Assembly (NCBI GenBank): GCA_900554225.1
Contig: USGH01000150.1
Location: 1-6,644, forward strand
Direction: 5' to 3'
DNA length: 6,644 nucleotides
Source: an uncultured Eubacteriales bacterium
GTDB lineage: Bacteria; Bacillota; Clostridia; Oscillospirales; CAG-272
Positions within the stretch are counted from its first letter, which is position 1; every line of letters starts with the position of its first letter. The notes under the pieces were generated by a model. That model saw nothing but the letters and a program-made list of their open reading frames with translations, searched no databases and was not told the origin of the DNA. A program made the position numbers and the translations under genes. Positions 5,053 to 6,644 of this stretch are shown here, one piece after another.

Positions 5053-5766
5053 ATGGCATTACAGTTCTGGGAAGAAATCAAGAAAAACGCGAAGGAAGCT
5101 GCGGACATCACCGTGAAAAAGACTTCCGAAATGACCGCTATCGCAAAAGCGACCGTCGCCATCAAAAACGAAGAGGGAAAGCTGTCCTCCTGCTACAAGG
5201 AAATCGGCAGACTCTTCTACACAGCGGAACGGGACGGCGTGGACCACACGGATGAAATCGCGACGTTCATCATGCAGGCGGATAAGATCAAAGCGGCTAT
5301 TGCCGGTTATCAGAAGGAGATCGCCGCGCTGAAAAAGGTATCCATCTGCGAGGCGTGCGGCAGTGAGATCCCGGTGGATGCACAGTTCTGCCCGTCCTGC
5401 GGCGCAAAAATCGTAAAGCCGGAGCCGGCAAAGGAAGAAGAGCCGTGCCACTGCTGCTGCTGTGATACGGAAGCCGATGCCCCCTGCACCTGCGACGATA
5501 CCGCCGAGACGACCTGCACCTGCGAGGAATCGGAATCCTGCTCTTGCGATGCGGAGGCAGAAGCAGAAGAAAAGACGGAATGCCCGTGCTGCTGCTGTGA
5601 AGCTGCAGAGGAGGCAGCCCCGGCAGATACCACGGCGACGGAGTGCCCGCCTGCGGCAGAGACAGAGGAAAAAGTCGAGTCTGCACACTGCTGCTGCTGT
5701 GATACCGCGGAGACCTACGAAACGCCAGCTCCCGCAGATACCGCTGAGGAGAAGACGGAGGAATAA
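5053..5766 (+). CDS. Zinc-ribbon protein with cysteine-rich acidic tail
   Basis: The 237-residue protein has three parts. Residues 1-95 are a charged helical region (GKLSSCYKEIGRLFYTAERD, 42-61, then a probable coiled coil to 95) like that of small clostridial zinc-ribbon proteins of unknown function. Residues 99-116 are a zinc ribbon with CEAC and CPSC knuckles (Cys99, 102, 113, 116). Residues 127-237 are an acidic tail rich in Glu, Ala and Thr with 21 more cysteines: three CCCC clusters (134-137, 179-182, 213-216), three CxC pairs (145/147, 155/157, 163/165) and single cysteines at 132, 177 and 198. Relatives I recall end soon after the ribbon, so the tail is the odd part. It could bind several metal ions like a metallothionein, or form disulphides; this is inference. 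No signal peptide is seen, so a cytoplasmic protein is likely. The ATG at 5053 is preferred because AAGGAG (5039-5044) lies 8 bases upstream. It is a single transcription unit between its own promoter and a terminator. Confidence 0.85.
   Translation: MALQFWEEIKKNAKEAADITVKKTSEMTAIAKATVAIKNEEGKLSSCYKEIGRLFYTAERDGVDHTDEIATFIMQADKIKAAIAGYQKEIAALKKVSICEACGSEIPVDAQFCPSCGAKIVKPEPAKEEEPCHCCCCDTEADAPCTCDDTAETTCTCEESESCSCDAEAEAEEKTECPCCCCEAAEEAAPADTTATECPPAAETEEKVESAHCCCCDTAETYETPAPADTAEEKTEE
5449..5705 (+). repeat. Three CTG-rich direct repeats encoding CCCC clusters
   Basis: An identical 20-base sequence, beginning CACTGCTGCTG and ending GTGATAC, occurs at 5449-5468 and 5686-5705. A shorter related copy of 14 bases lies at 5587-5600. 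They encode HCCCCDT twice and a CCCC once. Identical codon choice (TGC TGC TGC TGT) in all three copies suggests internal duplication rather than independent substitution. Confidence 0.7.
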
Positions 5767-5797
5767 TCCGTTCTCGACCGAAAATCCCATAAAAAGC

Positions 5798-5841
5798 AAC
5801 AAGGACAGAGCGTATTTTCACCCTCTGTCCTTGTTTTTATT
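5798..5841. terminator. Bidirectional intrinsic terminator
   Basis: A perfect 13-bp inverted repeat (5798-5810 with 5823-5835) has a 12-base loop and is followed by a T-run on the plus strand (5834-5838). On the minus strand the stem is soon followed by another T-run (complement of 5791-5795). It sits between the convergent zinc-ribbon and oxidoreductase genes, about 30 bases after the former's stop and against the latter's stop codon. It can serve both. Confidence 0.9.
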
Positions 5842-6644
5842 ATTGGAACACGATCCCGTTTTTCTCCCGGATCCGGTCTAAAATCGCCATTTCGATCTCC
5901 GAAAAGCGCGTATGCGGGTTTTCTCCGGTGCGTATACAGCGCGCAAAGGCGGCAAGCTCATAGGTCATGTTGTTGTCTGTCGGGCAGGTGCATAGCTCTT
6001 TGTCCGTACCGTCGCGCAGCTTCAGCCGCACCGATTTCGGATTGGACAGCTTGTCGATCAGGATTCCGCCGTTTTCCCCGAGAATCACGCTTGGGTTCAG
6101 GGAATTGTAGATTTTCGCGTAGGTGATCCGCACAGGCGCGCTGTTCCGATACGGCAAAAGCATCTCGCCCATCAGCTCCATGTGGTTTTCCGCGAACACC
6201 GAACGGCTGTAGAAATCCGCAGTCTGATCCGGCATTCCAAACAGCAGTCCGCAGACATGGACGGCATTCACCCCAATATCCATAATCGCTGCATTGCCAA
6301 GAGACGGCGTAAAGGCATTCAGAATCTCCCCCGCCTTGAAGCGATCGTACCGCGAGGAATACTGACAATATTCCAGCTCCACCCGCCGGATCGTACCGAG
6401 CGCATCCATGTGGTCCCGGATCGCAAGGATCGCCGGATCGTGCGCCGGACGCATGGCTTCCAGAAGGATCTTACCGTTCTCCCGCGCGGCATTCTGCATA
6501 TCCCGATATTCCGTCGTGGTGGTGGCGATCGGTTTTTCGCATAGCACGTGCTTTCCGTGGCGCAGCGCATCGATGGACTGGGCGGCGTGGCAGGCATTCG
6601 GACTGGATACATACACCGCATCCAAATTCGGGTCGGATAAAAAC
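5840..6644 (-). CDS. Gfo/Idh/MocA family oxidoreductase, N-terminus outside window
   Basis: Members are NAD(P)-dependent dehydrogenases acting on sugars, inositols or similar polyols. The visible ~267 residues begin inside the Rossmann domain. The frame is open to the right edge (FLSDPNLDAVYVSSPN), so the true start and the nucleotide-binding glycine motif lie off-window. The TTG at 6625 is not a start. The strand LDAVYVSSPN followed by HGKHVLCEKP is the family signature. EKP at 6530-6538 contains the conserved lysine, usually catalytic. LLEAMRPAHDP and MDIGVNAVH (with DIGVNAVH at 6257-6280) are the substrate-domain motifs, the latter carrying the conserved Asp and His. About 60 residues appear to be missing against the usual ~330. 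The C-terminal sequence reads through normally to TAA at 5840-5842. No substrate can be assigned. No neighbour to its right is visible to show whether it lies in a sugar-utilisation operon. Confidence 0.9.
   Translation of the reverse strand, partial: FLSDPNLDAVYVSSPNACHAAQSIDALRHGKHVLCEKPIATTTTEYRDMQNAARENGKILLEAMRPAHDPAILAIRDHMDALGTIRRVELEYCQYSSRYDRFKAGEILNAFTPSLGNAAIMDIGVNAVHVCGLLFGMPDQTADFYSRSVFAENHMELMGEMLLPYRNSAPVRITYAKIYNSLNPSVILGENGGILIDKLSNPKSVRLKLRDGTDKELCTCPTDNNMTYELAAFARCIRTGENPHTRFSEIEMAILDRIREKNGIVFQ

Noticed and set aside
5449..5705. CTG-rich repeats as a CRISPR-like array
   Set aside because: They are inside a reading frame, irregularly spaced and encode cysteine clusters. 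There are no uniform spacers or cas genes.
5059..5802. 247-codon minus-strand frame opposite the zinc-ribbon gene
   Set aside because: It is a composition artefact of the CTG- and GAA-rich coding strand, giving Arg/Phe/Leu-rich nonsense. It would also cross the terminator.

Overview
The window looks like chromosomal DNA from a low-to-moderate GC Firmicute, probably a gut clostridium of the Ruminococcaceae/Oscillospiraceae type. This is inferred from gene content: a YitT-family membrane protein, a SpoVAC spore protein, a clostridial-type zinc-ribbon protein, an intracellular GH29 fucosidase, consensus TTGACA/TATAAT promoters and AGGAGG-type ribosome binding sites. No rRNA, tRNA or CRISPR was seen, so the genus cannot be fixed.

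Layout. (1) Positions 1-724, AT-richer than the rest, hold the C-terminal half of a polysaccharide flippase. An in-frame TGA at 32-34 cuts it off from its N-terminus. (2) Positions ~797-1112 are the remnant of an IS3-family insertion sequence on the minus strand. Its terminal end is recognisable at 1112, a hairpin hides the orfA ribosome binding site, and orfA has lost an internal piece and its 3' end. (3) Positions 1113-1300 have no gene but carry a near-consensus plus-strand promoter pointing antisense into the next gene. (4) An alpha-L-fucosidase (minus, 1301-2542) and a YitT-family membrane protein (plus, 2645-3550) diverge from a short intergenic region. (5) A lone spoVAC (minus, 3526-3975) converges on yitT with a 25-bp overlap. 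It has a possible forespore sigma-G-like promoter and no spoVAD or spoVAE beside it. (6) A small two-TM, coiled-coil protein (plus, 4239-4694) is driven by a consensus promoter overlapped by an 8-bp dyad. (7) A zinc-ribbon protein with an unusual 21-cysteine acidic tail (plus, 5053-5766) has its own consensus promoter and ends at a bidirectional terminator. (8) A Gfo/Idh/MocA oxidoreductase (minus) runs in from the right edge and lacks its N-terminus.

Most genes seem to be single transcription units rather than one operon. Fucosidase and oxidoreductase are compatible with sugar catabolism but are not adjacent. The most unusual items are the cysteine-rich zinc-ribbon protein, the orphan spoVAC with its sporulation-type promoter, and the strong promoter facing the fucosidase. 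No multi-gene novel system is evident.
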